A stretch of DNA of 64,000 nucleotides from Glycomyces harbinensis (GTDB lineage: Bacteria > Actinomycetota > Actinomycetes > Mycobacteriales > Micromonosporaceae): NCBI RefSeq assembly GCF_900101745.1, contig NZ_FNAD01000014.1:62001-126000 (forward strand), in the 5' to 3' direction. The position numbers were made by a program, and so were the translations under genes. Shown here in pieces: positions 32,165 through 40,331 of this stretch; positions within the stretch are counted from its first letter, which is position 1, and every line of letters begins with the position of its first letter. The notes beneath the pieces are model-generated. The model was not told the DNA's origin and searched no databases. It saw only the letters and a program-made list of their open reading frames with translations.

Positions 32165-32820
32165 TCCGCGTCCTGCTCATCGATGATCAGCCGCTGCTGC
32201 GCAGCGGATTCCGGGCCCTGCTCAACCTGGAGGACGACATCGAGGTCGTCGCCGAGGCGGGCGACGGCGAACAGGGCGTGCGCCTGGTGCGGGAGCACCT
32301 GCCCGACGTCGTGCTCGTCGACATCCGCATGCCGGTGGTCGACGGCATCGAGGCGACCCGGCGCATCGCCGCCGACCCGGCCCTGAGCGCGGTGCACGTC
32401 GTGGTCTTGACCAACTACGGCTTCGACGAGCACGTCCTGGAGGCGCTGCGCGCCGGAGCGGCGGGCTTCCTGGTCAAGGACATCGAGCGCGAAGACCTCC
32501 TGCACGCGGTGCGCGTGGCCGCCCGCGGGGACGCGCTGCTCGCCCCCTCGATCACCCGCAGGCTCATCGACCGGTACGTCGCCCAGCCGACCCTCGGGAA
32601 CACCGGCGGCGTCGAGGGGCTGACCGGCCGCGAGCGCGAGGCCGTGGTCCTGGTGGCCCGGGGCCTGTCGAACGACGAGATCGCCGAACGGATGGCGATC
32701 AGGCCCATGACCGCGAAGACCCACGTCAACCGGGCGATGTCCAAACTCGGCGCCCGCGACCGCGCGCAACTGGTCGTCCTCGCCTACGAGACCGGCCTCC
32801 TGGTGCCCCGCAACCGGTGA
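32161..32820 (+). CDS. NarL/LuxR-type response regulator
   Basis: A 219-residue regulator with receiver residues Asp8/Asp9, phosphoacceptor Asp54 (VVLVDIRMP), Thr in VVLTNYG and Lys in GFLVKD, and a LuxR-type HTH (LTGREREAVVLVARGLSNDEIAERM, then MTAKTHVNRAMSKLGARDR). It is coupled by ATGA overlap to the kinase gene. No transporter or enzyme gene adjoins the pair on the same strand, so the regulon is elsewhere or is the divergent gene at 30804. Confidence 0.92.
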   Translation: MIRVLLIDDQPLLRSGFRALLNLEDDIEVVAEAGDGEQGVRLVREHLPDVVLVDIRMPVVDGIEATRRIAADPALSAVHVVVLTNYGFDEHVLEALRAGAAGFLVKDIEREDLLHAVRVAARGDALLAPSITRRLIDRYVAQPTLGNTGGVEGLTGREREAVVLVARGLSNDEIAERMAIRPMTAKTHVNRAMSKLGARDRAQLVVLAYETGLLVPRNR

Positions 32821-32883
32821 AGCGCGAACGCACGCCCGGTGAACCTGCCGGTTTCCCGCCGGTTCTCCTCCTCGCACATCGTG

Positions 32884-32898
32884 TCTCCCACTGGGAGA
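32884..32898 (+). terminator. Small stem-loop after the two-component genes
   Basis: TCTCCC-ACT-GGGAGA, 64 bases after the regulator stop and 85 bases before the next start. The six-base-pair stem is weak, so this is a tentative terminator. Confidence 0.35.
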
Positions 32899-32982
32899 AT
32901 GGCATTCGCGCAATCGCCTCCGCCGCGAATGCCGTCCCCAGCGCCCGGACTCGCCGGAGTCCTACGATCCACCGGAGCGGAC

Positions 32983-34668
32983 ATGTCCTTCTCTACCGCA
33001 ACTGAATCGGCCTCGGCAGTCTGGTCCCGCGGGGTCGGGCTCCTCGACGACGGCGACCTCGTGCGCGCGTCCGACTGCTTCGAGCACGTCCTGGAGTACG
33101 ACCCCCGCGCCGCGGACGCCTGGCTGGGCCTGCACGCCTGCGGGGAGCGGCAGGACGAGGCGCTGCTCCGGATGCTCGAGCACCGCGACCAGCTCGGCAG
33201 GCTGCGCAAGACCACCGGACTCGCGCTCAAGTCGAAGTACTTCATCGGGCAGTTCGTCGACTACACCCTCAGCGACGTCTACGACGCCTGGCTCGCCCAC
33301 GTGGCCGGGCTGCTCGACGCCGGGCAGGGCGACCGCGCCGCCAAGGCGCTGGCCACGGCCGACGACCAGGACCACGACGAGGACGACCGGATCAGGTTCC
33401 TGCGGGCCCGCCTCCCCTTCGTCCGGGGCGAGTGGAGCGAGGTGCTCGACGCGGCGCAGAACATCGCGACCCCCTCCCTCCACGACGAGGCCCAGTTCTA
33501 CGTCGCCGCCTCCCTGATGCGCATGAACGCCCACGGCGAGGCCTTCAAGGTCATCGAGGGCCTGCCGACCGGCAAGAGCGCCCCGCACTTCGACGCGCAC
33601 CTCTCCTTCCTGCGGGGCACGGCCCTGGAGTCGCTGGGGGAGGGCGCGACGGCGGCGCAGGCGTTCCAGCGCGCCTACCGCCTCGCCCCCGACGTCGAGG
33701 AGTTCGCCGAGCGCGCCGACGCCGTCCACCTGCCCAGGACGATGGAGACGACCGATGTCCGGCCGTCGCGCCCGACCGACTCCGGCGACGCGCGCGGCAC
33801 CGGCGGCCGGGCGGGCCTGCTCGCCGTGGCCGCACGGGAACTGGACGCCATGATCGGGCTCAAACCGGTCAAGGACCAGATCAACACCCTGAAGGCCCAG
33901 TTCAGAATGGCGGCACTGAAGGAGGAGCGCGGGATCAAGACCGCCTCTCGGCCCCAGCACTTCGTGTTCGCCGGACCGCCCGGGACCGGCAAGACCACCG
34001 TCGCCCGGATCATGGGCGAGATCCTCGCGGGCCTCGGCCTGCTCGAGCACGGCAAGGTCGTCGAGACCCAGCGCGGCGACCTCGTGGCCGGGTACCTGGG
34101 GCAGACCGCCACCAAGACCCGCGAGAAGATCGAGGAGGCGACCGGCGGCATCCTGTTCATCGACGAGGCGTACTCGCTGGCCAATGAGGGCTACGACGGC
34201 TACGCGGACGTGTTCGGCGACGAGGCGATGCAGGAGATCCTGACGGCCGCCGAGAACCGGCGGGACCGGCTCGTCATCGTCCTGGCCGGCTACACCGACG
34301 AGATGCAGCAACTCTTGTCCACCAACCCGGGCCTGAAGTCGCGCTTCTCCACGGTGATCGAGTTCCCGTCGTACTCGGCCGAGGAACTGGTCGCCATCGC
34401 CGTCTCGTTCCTTTCTGCCGCAGGCGAATCCCTCTCGGCCGAAGCCGAGCGCTCGCTCCGGGCCGGCTGCGAGATCGTCGTCGACTCGGGCCAGATCGAC
34501 GCGCTCGGCAACGGCCGGTTCGTCCGCCAGCTCTGCGGCAAGGCCGCCGGCCAGCGCGATCTGCGACTGCTCCGCCACTACGGCGACAGCGGGATGCCGA
34601 CGACCGCGGAGATGACCACGATCGAGGCCGTCGACATCGCGAACGCCCACGAAGAGCTCGCCGCCTGA
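32983..34668 (+). CDS. eccA: EccA-like AAA+ ATPase of type VII secretion (CbxX/CfxQ family)
   Basis: A 561-residue protein in two parts. Residues 1-265 form a TPR-like helical domain (repeats such as LVRASDCFEHVLEYDPRA), as in mycobacterial EccA. Residues 280-550 are a CbxX/CfxQ AAA+ module: Walker A GPPGTGKT (Lys337), Walker B ILFIDEAYS (Asp394-Glu395), and the RSRFSTVIEFPSY-like sensor region. EccA is the cytosolic ATPase of ESX secretion systems. No other ESX gene (eccB-E, mycosin, esxAB) adjoins it here, so it is an orphan or its partners lie elsewhere. ATG at 32983 has a GGAG site. An earlier frame opening would add a non-homologous stretch. Confidence 0.85.
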   Translation: MSFSTATESASAVWSRGVGLLDDGDLVRASDCFEHVLEYDPRAADAWLGLHACGERQDEALLRMLEHRDQLGRLRKTTGLALKSKYFIGQFVDYTLSDVYDAWLAHVAGLLDAGQGDRAAKALATADDQDHDEDDRIRFLRARLPFVRGEWSEVLDAAQNIATPSLHDEAQFYVAASLMRMNAHGEAFKVIEGLPTGKSAPHFDAHLSFLRGTALESLGEGATAAQAFQRAYRLAPDVEEFAERADAVHLPRTMETTDVRPSRPTDSGDARGTGGRAGLLAVAARELDAMIGLKPVKDQINTLKAQFRMAALKEERGIKTASRPQHFVFAGPPGTGKTTVARIMGEILAGLGLLEHGKVVETQRGDLVAGYLGQTATKTREKIEEATGGILFIDEAYSLANEGYDGYADVFGDEAMQEILTAAENRRDRLVIVLAGYTDEMQQLLSTNPGLKSRFSTVIEFPSYSAEELVAIAVSFLSAAGESLSAEAERSLRAGCEIVVDSGQIDALGNGRFVRQLCGKAAGQRDLRLLRHYGDSGMPTTAEMTTIEAVDIANAHEELAA

Positions 34669-34692
34669 CCCGCCCCGGCCAGCCGGGACGCC

Positions 34693-35448
34693 CTAGAGGT
34701 TGGAGCCGCCCGTGGCGTCGATGACCTGCCCGGTGGTCCACCGGCCCGCGTCCGCGGCCAGGAACAGGACCGGCCCGGTGATGTCCTGCGGCAGGCCGAC
34801 GCGGCCGAGGGCCGCCCGGGCCGCGGACGCCGCCTGGGCTTCGGGGTTGCCGCGCAGCCAGGAGGCGTTGACGTCGGTGTCGGTGATGCCCGGCGCGACC
34901 GCGTTCACGGTGATGCCGCGCGGCCCCAGTTCCGCGGCGAGGGCGAGCGTGAAGGCGTCCACCGCGCCCTTGGCCATGGCGTACGCGATGCCTTCGGGGA
35001 AGGCGATGCGGGTGACGCCCGAGCCGATGTTGATGATGCGGCCCCCGTCGGGGATGAGCTGCAGGGCCCTGCGGGTGAGGAAGAACAGCGACTTGGTGTT
35101 GACGGCGAAGACGCGGTCGTAGTCGTCCTCGCCGACCGTGCCGATGCCGCCGTACGCGCCGACGCCGGCGTTGTTGACGAGGATGTCGAGCGCGTCCCCG
35201 CCCAGCTCGACGGCGAGGGCGTCGACGAGCGCATCCGCCCCGCCGGCCGTCGCGAGGTCGGCCCTGACGGTGAACGCGATGCCGCCTTCGGCTTCGATCG
35301 CCGCGACGGTCTCCTTGGCGGCCTGGGCGTTCGCGTTGAAGTGCACGACGACGCGGGCACCGGCCCTCGCCAGCTCGACGGCGATGGCGCGGCCGATGCC
35401 CCGGCTCGCACCGGTGACGAGCGCGGTCTTTCCCGAGAGGCTGAACAT
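34693..35448 (-). CDS. Short-chain dehydrogenase/reductase (FabG-like)
   Basis: A 251-residue classical SDR. The cofactor motif TGASRGIG is at residues 13-20, NNAG near residue 90, the catalytic Ser in NIGSGV near 138 and the YAMAKGA block (Tyr-x3-Lys) near 151. A residue set of Asn (HFNAN) after strand 2 in place of Asp suggests NADP(H). The ATG at 35448 has a good ribosome site (AAAGGAGCC). It is divergent from a TetR gene, with two operators between them, a common arrangement in which TetR controls an SDR that acts on a lipophilic or electrophilic compound. Substrate unknown. Confidence 0.9.
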   Translation of the reverse strand: MFSLSGKTALVTGASRGIGRAIAVELARAGARVVVHFNANAQAAKETVAAIEAEGGIAFTVRADLATAGGADALVDALAVELGGDALDILVNNAGVGAYGGIGTVGEDDYDRVFAVNTKSLFFLTRRALQLIPDGGRIINIGSGVTRIAFPEGIAYAMAKGAVDAFTLALAAELGPRGITVNAVAPGITDTDVNASWLRGNPEAQAASAARAALGRVGLPQDITGPVLFLAADAGRWTTGQVIDATGGSNL

Positions 35449-35461
35449 GGCGGCTCCTTTA

Positions 35462-35523
35462 TTGAGCGATCGATCAAGAATATGTCCGGCACGACGGTAC
35501 CAGATTCTTGAACGGTCGCTATA
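35462..35523. promoter_or_regulatory. Two TetR-type operator sites in the SDR/TetR divergent promoter
   Basis: TTGAGCGATCGATCAA (35462-35477) is a near-perfect palindrome. TTGAACGGTCGCTATA (35508-35523) is a degenerate copy, and the two flanks (ATCAAGAAT and ATTCTTGAA) are mirror images. Together they make a 20-base inverted repeat, 46 bases from centre to centre, one site at each gene. The second site overlaps TATACA (35520-35525), a likely -10 element for the TetR gene. Confidence 0.6.
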
Positions 35524-35533
35524 CAATGGGGCG

Positions 35534-36127
35534 GTGACCCGAGGAAGACCCAGGTCGTTCGACCGAGACGCAGCGCTCGAGCAGGCCCTGCGCGTGTTCT
35601 GGAAGCACGGCTACGAGCCCGCCTCGATCGCCGCGCTCACCGAGGCGATGGGCATCCGGCCGGCCAGCCTCTACGCCGCCTTCGGCGACAAGCGCCGCCT
35701 CTTCGGCGAGGCCGTCGCCCGCTACCAGGCCACCTACGGCGCCTTCCCGGGCGCGGCGCTCGCCGAGGAGCCGACCGCGCGCGGCGCGATCGAGCGGATG
35801 CTCCGCGAGATCGCCGTCAACTACACCGATCCGGCCCATCCGCCCGGATGCCTGGTCATCTCCGGCGCGGTCAACCACGGCCCCGACGCCGCCGACGTCG
35901 AGGACGAGCTGCGGGAGATCCGCCGGCGTTCGCGCGCGGCCGTCGCCGAGCGCCTCCGCGACGGCGTCGCCGACGGCGAGCTTCCCGAGGACGCCGACGT
36001 CGACGCGCTCGCCGAGTTCATCGCTGCCGTGGTCCGGGGCATGTCGCGCTCCGCCCAGGACGGCGCGACCGCCGCGGACCTGCGCGACGTCGCCGACCTC
36101 GCCATGAACGCCTGGCCGCGACCGTGA
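35534..36127 (+). CDS. TetR-family transcriptional regulator
   Basis: A 197-residue regulator beginning RGRPRSFDRDAALEQAL, with a TetR HTH (YEPASIAALTEAMGIRPASLYAAFGDK) at residues 25-50 and a ligand domain containing PPGCLV, a motif of the subgroup that includes CprB/ComR-like regulators of oxidoreductases. The GTG at 35534 lacks a ribosome site, and TATACA ends nine bases upstream, so it may be leaderless. It very probably represses the divergent SDR and itself through the two operators at 35462-35523. Confidence 0.88.
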   Translation: MTRGRPRSFDRDAALEQALRVFWKHGYEPASIAALTEAMGIRPASLYAAFGDKRRLFGEAVARYQATYGAFPGAALAEEPTARGAIERMLREIAVNYTDPAHPPGCLVISGAVNHGPDAADVEDELREIRRRSRAAVAERLRDGVADGELPEDADVDALAEFIAAVVRGMSRSAQDGATAADLRDVADLAMNAWPRP

Positions 36128-36215
36128 CCGCATCCCCCGCGTCCCGCGTGGCGGTAACCGAGAAGACCACCCGGCAAAGCACCCCGGACCGGACGGGTGC
36201 GGTCCGCATCGGCGC

Positions 36216-36274
36216 CTAGGTGGTGTTTCCCAACTCCGGATAGCGGCCAGCCGGGGCTGGTAAACACCACCTAG
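36216..36274. repeat. 59-base inverted-repeat element (13-base perfect ends, nested hairpin)
   Basis: CTAGGTGGTGTTT (36216-36228) and AAACACCACCTAG (36262-36274) are exact reverse complements. Inside lies a second stem, CCAGCC-GG-GGCTGG (36248-36261). The right end includes the TAG stop codon of the VOC gene read leftward. It sits between convergent genes, so it may act as a bidirectional terminator. The CTAG ends and TIR-like form also fit a very small mobile-element remnant. Confidence 0.6.
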
Positions 36275-36684
36275 TCCTGCTCCACGATCTCGACCACGAC
36301 GCCCGGCGGCGCGGTCTCGAGGAACGCGCACGGCAATCCGTACCCGCCGGTGAAGACCTGGTCCGCGCTCTCGCCGCGCGTCCGCAAGAACTCCGCGGCG
36401 TTGTCGACGGCGAAGCAGACATGATGCAGCCCTTCGCCTTTCGCCGCCAGGTGATCGGCCACCGGCCCGGGCCGCAGCGGCTGGACGATCTGGAAGCCCG
36501 CCCCGGTCAGGTCCTCCTCGGCCGCGAGCCACACGAGCCGGACGCCCGCGTCCTCGACCACCTCGTCGTGGACGCGGCGCAACCCCAGCGACTCCTCGTA
36601 CCACCGCGCGGCCCGATCCGCGTCGTGCGCCGCCACGGCCACGTGATCGATGCGCCGCACCGCGTCGGGGCTGTTCGCGCTCAT
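36271..36684 (-). CDS. VOC-family (glyoxalase/epimerase-like) protein
   Basis: A 137-residue vicinal-oxygen-chelate protein with two beta-alpha-beta-beta-beta halves. RIDHVAVAAHDADRAARWYEESLGL opens the first half, GEGLHHVCFAVDN the second, and PGVVVEIVEQD closes with the Glu ligand. The His (14), Glu, His and Glu pattern is that of methylmalonyl-CoA epimerase-like metal enzymes. Its start overlaps the stop of the dehydrogenase gene (ATGA), so it belongs to the same pathway, presumably an epimerase or isomerase step on a hydroxy-dicarboxylic acid. The stop lies in the 59-base repeat. Confidence 0.85.
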   Translation of the reverse strand: MSANSPDAVRRIDHVAVAAHDADRAARWYEESLGLRRVHDEVVEDAGVRLVWLAAEEDLTGAGFQIVQPLRPGPVADHLAAKGEGLHHVCFAVDNAAEFLRTRGESADQVFTGGYGLPCAFLETAPPGVVVEIVEQD

Positions 36685-37772
36685 GCCCCGATGGCCCCGA
36701 CGATCGCCTCGCCCATCGCCGAGCAGCTCGCGGTGCCGCCCAGGTCCGCGGTGACCGTGCCACCGTCCGCCAAGACCGACAGCACCGCGCCGTCGATGAG
36801 CTCGGCGGCGCGCAGCGCCCGGTCGTCGCCGTGCCGGCGCCCGAGCCAGTCGAGCATCATCGCGGCGGACAGGACCATCGCGGTGGGGTTCGCCCGGTCC
36901 CGGCCGGCGATGTCCGGCGCCGACCCGTGCGCGGGCTGGAACATGCCGTGCTCGTCGCCCACGTCACCGGACGCGGCGAGGCCCAGGCCCCCCACCGTGG
37001 CCGCCGCCAGGTCGGAGATGATGTCGCCGAACATGTTCTCGGCGACCACGACGTCGAAGTGCGAAGGACGCTGGACCTGGAACGCGGTCATGGCGTCCAC
37101 GTACACGTGGTCGGTGCCGATCTCCCCGTGCTCCTTCGCGACGTCGTCGAACACCGAGCGGAAGAACGCGTAGGAGCTGAGCACGTTCGCCTTGTCCACG
37201 CAGGTGACCATGCGGCGCCCGTCCAGCGGCCGGCCCCGGCGCCCCTCGGCCAGCTTGAAGGCGACCTGCGAGACCTTGCGCGTCCCGGTGTCGGTGATGA
37301 CGATCGTGTCCGTCGCGACCTCGTTGCGCACATTGGTGCCGCCCGTGCGCGACGCGTACAGGCCCTCGACGTTCTCGCGCACCACGATGTAGTCGATCGG
37401 GTCGCTCGCCGCCAGCGTCGGGCGCACGCCCGGCAGCGAGCGGACCGGCCGGATGCCCGCGTACAGGTCCAGGGCGAAGCGGAGGCGGAAGATCACGTCG
37501 CCGTTGACCTCACGGCCGTCGGGGTGGCGCGCCTCGGGCAGTCCGATGGCGCCCATCAGGATCGCGTCGGCGTCCCAGCACGCCTCGAAGGTCTCCTCGG
37601 ACATCGCCGCCCCCGTGCGCTGCCAGCGCGTCGCGCTCGCGTCGTGCGCGTCGACGTTCACCGTCAGACCGCCAACGACCGAGGCCGCCCGGTCCAGCGC
37701 GGCCACGGCCACCTCGGTGATCTCCGGGCCGATCCCGTCCCCGGGCAGGGACACCACTGTGTAAGCGCTCAT
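36681..37772 (-). CDS. Isocitrate/isopropylmalate/tartrate-type beta-decarboxylating dehydrogenase
   Basis: A 363-residue NAD(P)-dependent dehydrogenase. LPGDGIGPEI (residues 8-17), GAIGLPEARHPDG, RENVEGLYA (near 123), the catalytic KVSQVAFKLAE and DKANVL segment, DAMTAFQVQ, ENMFGDIISDLAA and HGSAPDIAGRDRANPTA are all present. The family oxidatively decarboxylates 2-hydroxy-acids such as isopropylmalate, isocitrate or tartrate. The lack of leuC/leuD neighbours, and the dicarboxylate carrier opposite, favour tartrate or a related acid rather than leucine synthesis. The ATG at 37772 has a GGGAG site; an ATG 13 codons upstream lacks one. A FadR-type operator lies just ahead. Confidence 0.87.
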   Translation of the reverse strand: MSAYTVVSLPGDGIGPEITEVAVAALDRAASVVGGLTVNVDAHDASATRWQRTGAAMSEETFEACWDADAILMGAIGLPEARHPDGREVNGDVIFRLRFALDLYAGIRPVRSLPGVRPTLAASDPIDYIVVRENVEGLYASRTGGTNVRNEVATDTIVITDTGTRKVSQVAFKLAEGRRGRPLDGRRMVTCVDKANVLSSYAFFRSVFDDVAKEHGEIGTDHVYVDAMTAFQVQRPSHFDVVVAENMFGDIISDLAAATVGGLGLAASGDVGDEHGMFQPAHGSAPDIAGRDRANPTAMVLSAAMMLDWLGRRHGDDRALRAAELIDGAVLSVLADGGTVTADLGGTASCSAMGEAIVGAIGA

Positions 37773-37793
37773 GACACTCCCTCGTGCAGAAAT

Positions 37794-37804
37794 TGGTATT
37801 ACCA
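37794..37804. promoter_or_regulatory. FadR/GntR-type operator TGGTATTACCA
   Basis: An 11-base perfect palindrome of the TGGT-N3-ACCA type bound by FadR-subfamily GntR regulators, 22 bases ahead of the dehydrogenase start. The FadR-type gene at 39572 is the natural candidate for binding it. Confidence 0.65.
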
Positions 37805-37864
37805 CTTTCACGATACCAGACGACGGAACTCAACGTTATTTGGCGATTGCCTGCGTGTCGGGGG

Positions 37865-37894
37865 TTGACAATCACAATGCGGTATGACCAATAT
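37865..37894 (+). promoter_or_regulatory. Promoter of the carrier gene with second FadR-type site
   Basis: TTGACA (37865-37870) and CAATAT (37889-37894), 18-base spacer. The spacer holds CGGTATGACCA (37880-37890), a 9/11 match to the palindrome at 37794-37804. The two sites, 86 bases apart, sit at the two divergent promoters, which points to joint repression. Confidence 0.55.
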
Positions 37895-37925
37895 GGGGAT
37901 GCCGTCTACTCAAGGAAGAGTTCAC

Positions 37926-39521
37926 ATGAGCGACCAGCCATCGATCCGCACCGGCGGATCCCCAGCCGACGCCCCCGACGAGGGCCTGGAGCAGTTCCGC
38001 GCCTACCGGACGATCGACGAGTCCGGGATGACCCCGGGCGAAGCCCGGTTCGAGCGCCGCCGCCAGACGATCGGCCTGTTCGCGGGCCCCCTCGTCGCCG
38101 CCGTCATCCTCCTGCTCCCACTGGACCTGCCGTGGAACCAGCAGGCGCTGGCCGCCGTATTCGCCCTGACCGTGGTCTTCTGGCTCACCGAGGCGATCCC
38201 GATCCCAGCATCGTCGCTCCTCGGCGTCGCCCTGATGATCGTGCTCGGCGTGGCGCCCGCGAACGAGGTCCTCAGCTCCTTCGGCAACACGATCGTCCTG
38301 CTCTACCTCGGCGCGTTCTTCCTGTCCCAGGCGCTGCTCAAACACGGTCTCGCGCAACGCGTCGCGTTCTCGATCCTCGCGACCCGCTGGGTCGGCAACT
38401 CCATCACGCGGCTCATCATCGCGATCGGCGTCGTCACGTGCCTGTTCTCGGCGTTCGTCAGCAACACCGTCACGGTCGCCATGCTGCTCCCCACGGTGCT
38501 GGGCATCATCGTCGCCGTCAGCAAGCAGCTCGGCCAGGGCGACCCGACCCGCCTGAGGATCGGCACGGGACTCCTGCTGATGCTCGCCTTCTCCGCCAGC
38601 ATCGGCGGCGCCATCACTCCGGTGGGCGCCCCGCACCAGCTCATCGGGCGCGACCTGCTCGAACAGGCGACCGGGATCGAGGTCTCGTTCTTCGACTGGA
38701 CGGCGATCGCCCTGACGTTCGCCGTCCCGCTGTTCATCGCGCTCGTACTGCTGCTGCTCAAGCTGAACCGCCCCGAGACCACGCGCGTCGCGGGACTGGC
38801 CCAGGACATGGCCGCCCGGCGCGACCGCAGCGGGCGCATGGGCCGCGGCGAGGTCAACACGCTGATCGTCTTCAGCTTCGTCCTGATCGGATGGCTGCTG
38901 CCGGGCCTGTCCGGCGTCGTGCTCGGCGCCGACTCGCCGGCATACGCCGCGATCTCCGACGCCCTGGACGAAGGGGTCGTCGCGATCCTCGGCGCGGTCC
39001 TGCTGTTCGTGCTGCCCGTGAACTGGAAGCAGCGCACGTACACGATCACGTGGCAGGACGCCGCGAAGACCGACTGGGGCACCCTGCTCTTCATCATCTG
39101 CGGGGCGGCCTTCGGCACCCAGCTCACCGCCACCGGCCTCGCCGAGCGCGTCGGCACCGCACTGGGGACGACGTTCGGCAGCGCCAACCTGATCCTGCTC
39201 ACGTTCGTCGCGGTGCTCCTGGCGATCCTCATCTCGGAGATCGGCTCCAACCTGGCCGCGGTGGGCATCGTGGTCCCGATCGTGATCCCGATCTGCATGG
39301 CCGCGGGCATCGACCCGCTGCTGCCGGGCCTCGCGGCGACCTTCGGGTCCTCTTTCGGGTTCATGATGCCGATCTCGACCCCGCAGAACGCGCTGGTCTA
39401 TGCGACGGGCGCCGTCCCGATCACCAAGATGGTCCGCACCGGGCTCGTCTTCGACCTGATCGGCGCCGTCCTCATCACCCTGGGCGTCCTGGGCATGGGC
39501 CGCCTGCTCGGGCTCGGCTGA
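37926..39521 (+). CDS. DASS/SLC13-family dicarboxylate carrier
   Basis: A 531-residue carrier with about eleven membrane helices and a charged N-terminus of 45 residues. The two signature regions of the family are present: FVSNTVTVAMLLP (SNT motif) near residue 180 and SEIGSNLAAVGIVVPI with SFGFMMPISTPQNALVYATG near residues 440-510. Members import succinate, malate, tartrate or citrate with sodium. ATG 37926 follows GGAAGAG. It is divergent from the dehydrogenase/VOC genes and followed by the FadR regulator, giving a small self-contained catabolic module: uptake, oxidation, regulation. Confidence 0.9.
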   Translation: MSDQPSIRTGGSPADAPDEGLEQFRAYRTIDESGMTPGEARFERRRQTIGLFAGPLVAAVILLLPLDLPWNQQALAAVFALTVVFWLTEAIPIPASSLLGVALMIVLGVAPANEVLSSFGNTIVLLYLGAFFLSQALLKHGLAQRVAFSILATRWVGNSITRLIIAIGVVTCLFSAFVSNTVTVAMLLPTVLGIIVAVSKQLGQGDPTRLRIGTGLLLMLAFSASIGGAITPVGAPHQLIGRDLLEQATGIEVSFFDWTAIALTFAVPLFIALVLLLLKLNRPETTRVAGLAQDMAARRDRSGRMGRGEVNTLIVFSFVLIGWLLPGLSGVVLGADSPAYAAISDALDEGVVAILGAVLLFVLPVNWKQRTYTITWQDAAKTDWGTLLFIICGAAFGTQLTATGLAERVGTALGTTFGSANLILLTFVAVLLAILISEIGSNLAAVGIVVPIVIPICMAAGIDPLLPGLAATFGSSFGFMMPISTPQNALVYATGAVPITKMVRTGLVFDLIGAVLITLGVLGMGRLLGLG

Positions 39522-39571
39522 CGCGGTGATCGACTAGCCTTGGCAGGCCCGCGTCGACGAGAAGGGGTGGC

Positions 39572-40270
39572 ATGGCGAACCAGGACAAGGCGCCGGTCGA
39601 GGGCCGGCGGAGCGACGACGTCGCCCGCCGGATCCTCGACCGCATCCGAAACGGCGAGCTGCGTCCCGGCGACCGACTGCCGAACGAGCGCGAACTCGCC
39701 GTCGACCTCGGCGTCTCGCGGCCGGTCGTGCGCGAGGCGATCAGCAACCTCATCGGACGGGGCGTCGTCACCCCCCGCGGCGGCAGCGGCTCCACGGTGA
39801 CCGCCATCGGGCCCGACCACGTCCAGGAGTCGCTCGCGCTCTACCTCAGCGGCAACGCCCTGGACTACCGCTCGATCCACGAGGTCCGGGAGCTCGTCGA
39901 GACCTACGCCGCCGGGATCGCGGCCCGGCGGGCGCAGCCGGGCGACGTCGCCCACCTGACCGAGCTGGTCGACCGCCTCGAGGACGAGGAGCTCGACATC
40001 GCCGAGCACACCCGGGCCGACGTCGAGTTCCACGCCGCGATCACCCGCCTCACCGGCAACGAGATCTTCGGCCTCATCCTCGCCTCGCTGCACCACGGGC
40101 TCGTGGAGGTCCGCGAGCACAACCTCGAACTGCCCGCGGCGCATCACGAGGCGGTGCGGTCCCACCGCGCGATCCTCGAGGCGATCGCCGGAGGCGAGGA
40201 GATCGCGGCCCGGACCGCCATGGCCGCACACCTGCACGCGGTCTTCATGTTCTGGCAGGAGCGCGGCTAG
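39572..40270 (+). CDS. FadR-subfamily GntR regulator
   Basis: A 232-residue regulator: an N-terminal winged helix (ARRILDRIRNGELRPGDRLPNERELAVDLGVSRPVVREAI; residues 18-57) and an FCD ligand domain with the metal-binding Asp/His residues (DVEFHAAITRL near 151, SHRAILEAIAGG near 196). Such proteins sense dicarboxylic or sugar acids through a bound metal. An AAGGGG site precedes the ATG. It lies 50 bases after the carrier gene, and the two TGGTnnnACCA-like sites upstream of the module fit its binding preference. Confidence 0.92.
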   Translation: MANQDKAPVEGRRSDDVARRILDRIRNGELRPGDRLPNERELAVDLGVSRPVVREAISNLIGRGVVTPRGGSGSTVTAIGPDHVQESLALYLSGNALDYRSIHEVRELVETYAAGIAARRAQPGDVAHLTELVDRLEDEELDIAEHTRADVEFHAAITRLTGNEIFGLILASLHHGLVEVREHNLELPAAHHEAVRSHRAILEAIAGGEEIAARTAMAAHLHAVFMFWQERG

Positions 40271-40331
40271 CGGGTGCCCTTGGCCCCGAATCGAAACGAG
40301 CGTTCCTCTCGTGTTCCGGTACGCTATCGTG

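Noticed and set aside
36681..37772. Assignment as leuB (3-isopropylmalate dehydrogenase for leucine synthesis)
   Set aside because: No leuA, leuC or leuD genes nearby; the partners are a dicarboxylate carrier and a FadR regulator. A catabolic role fits better, although the sequence alone does not exclude leuB.
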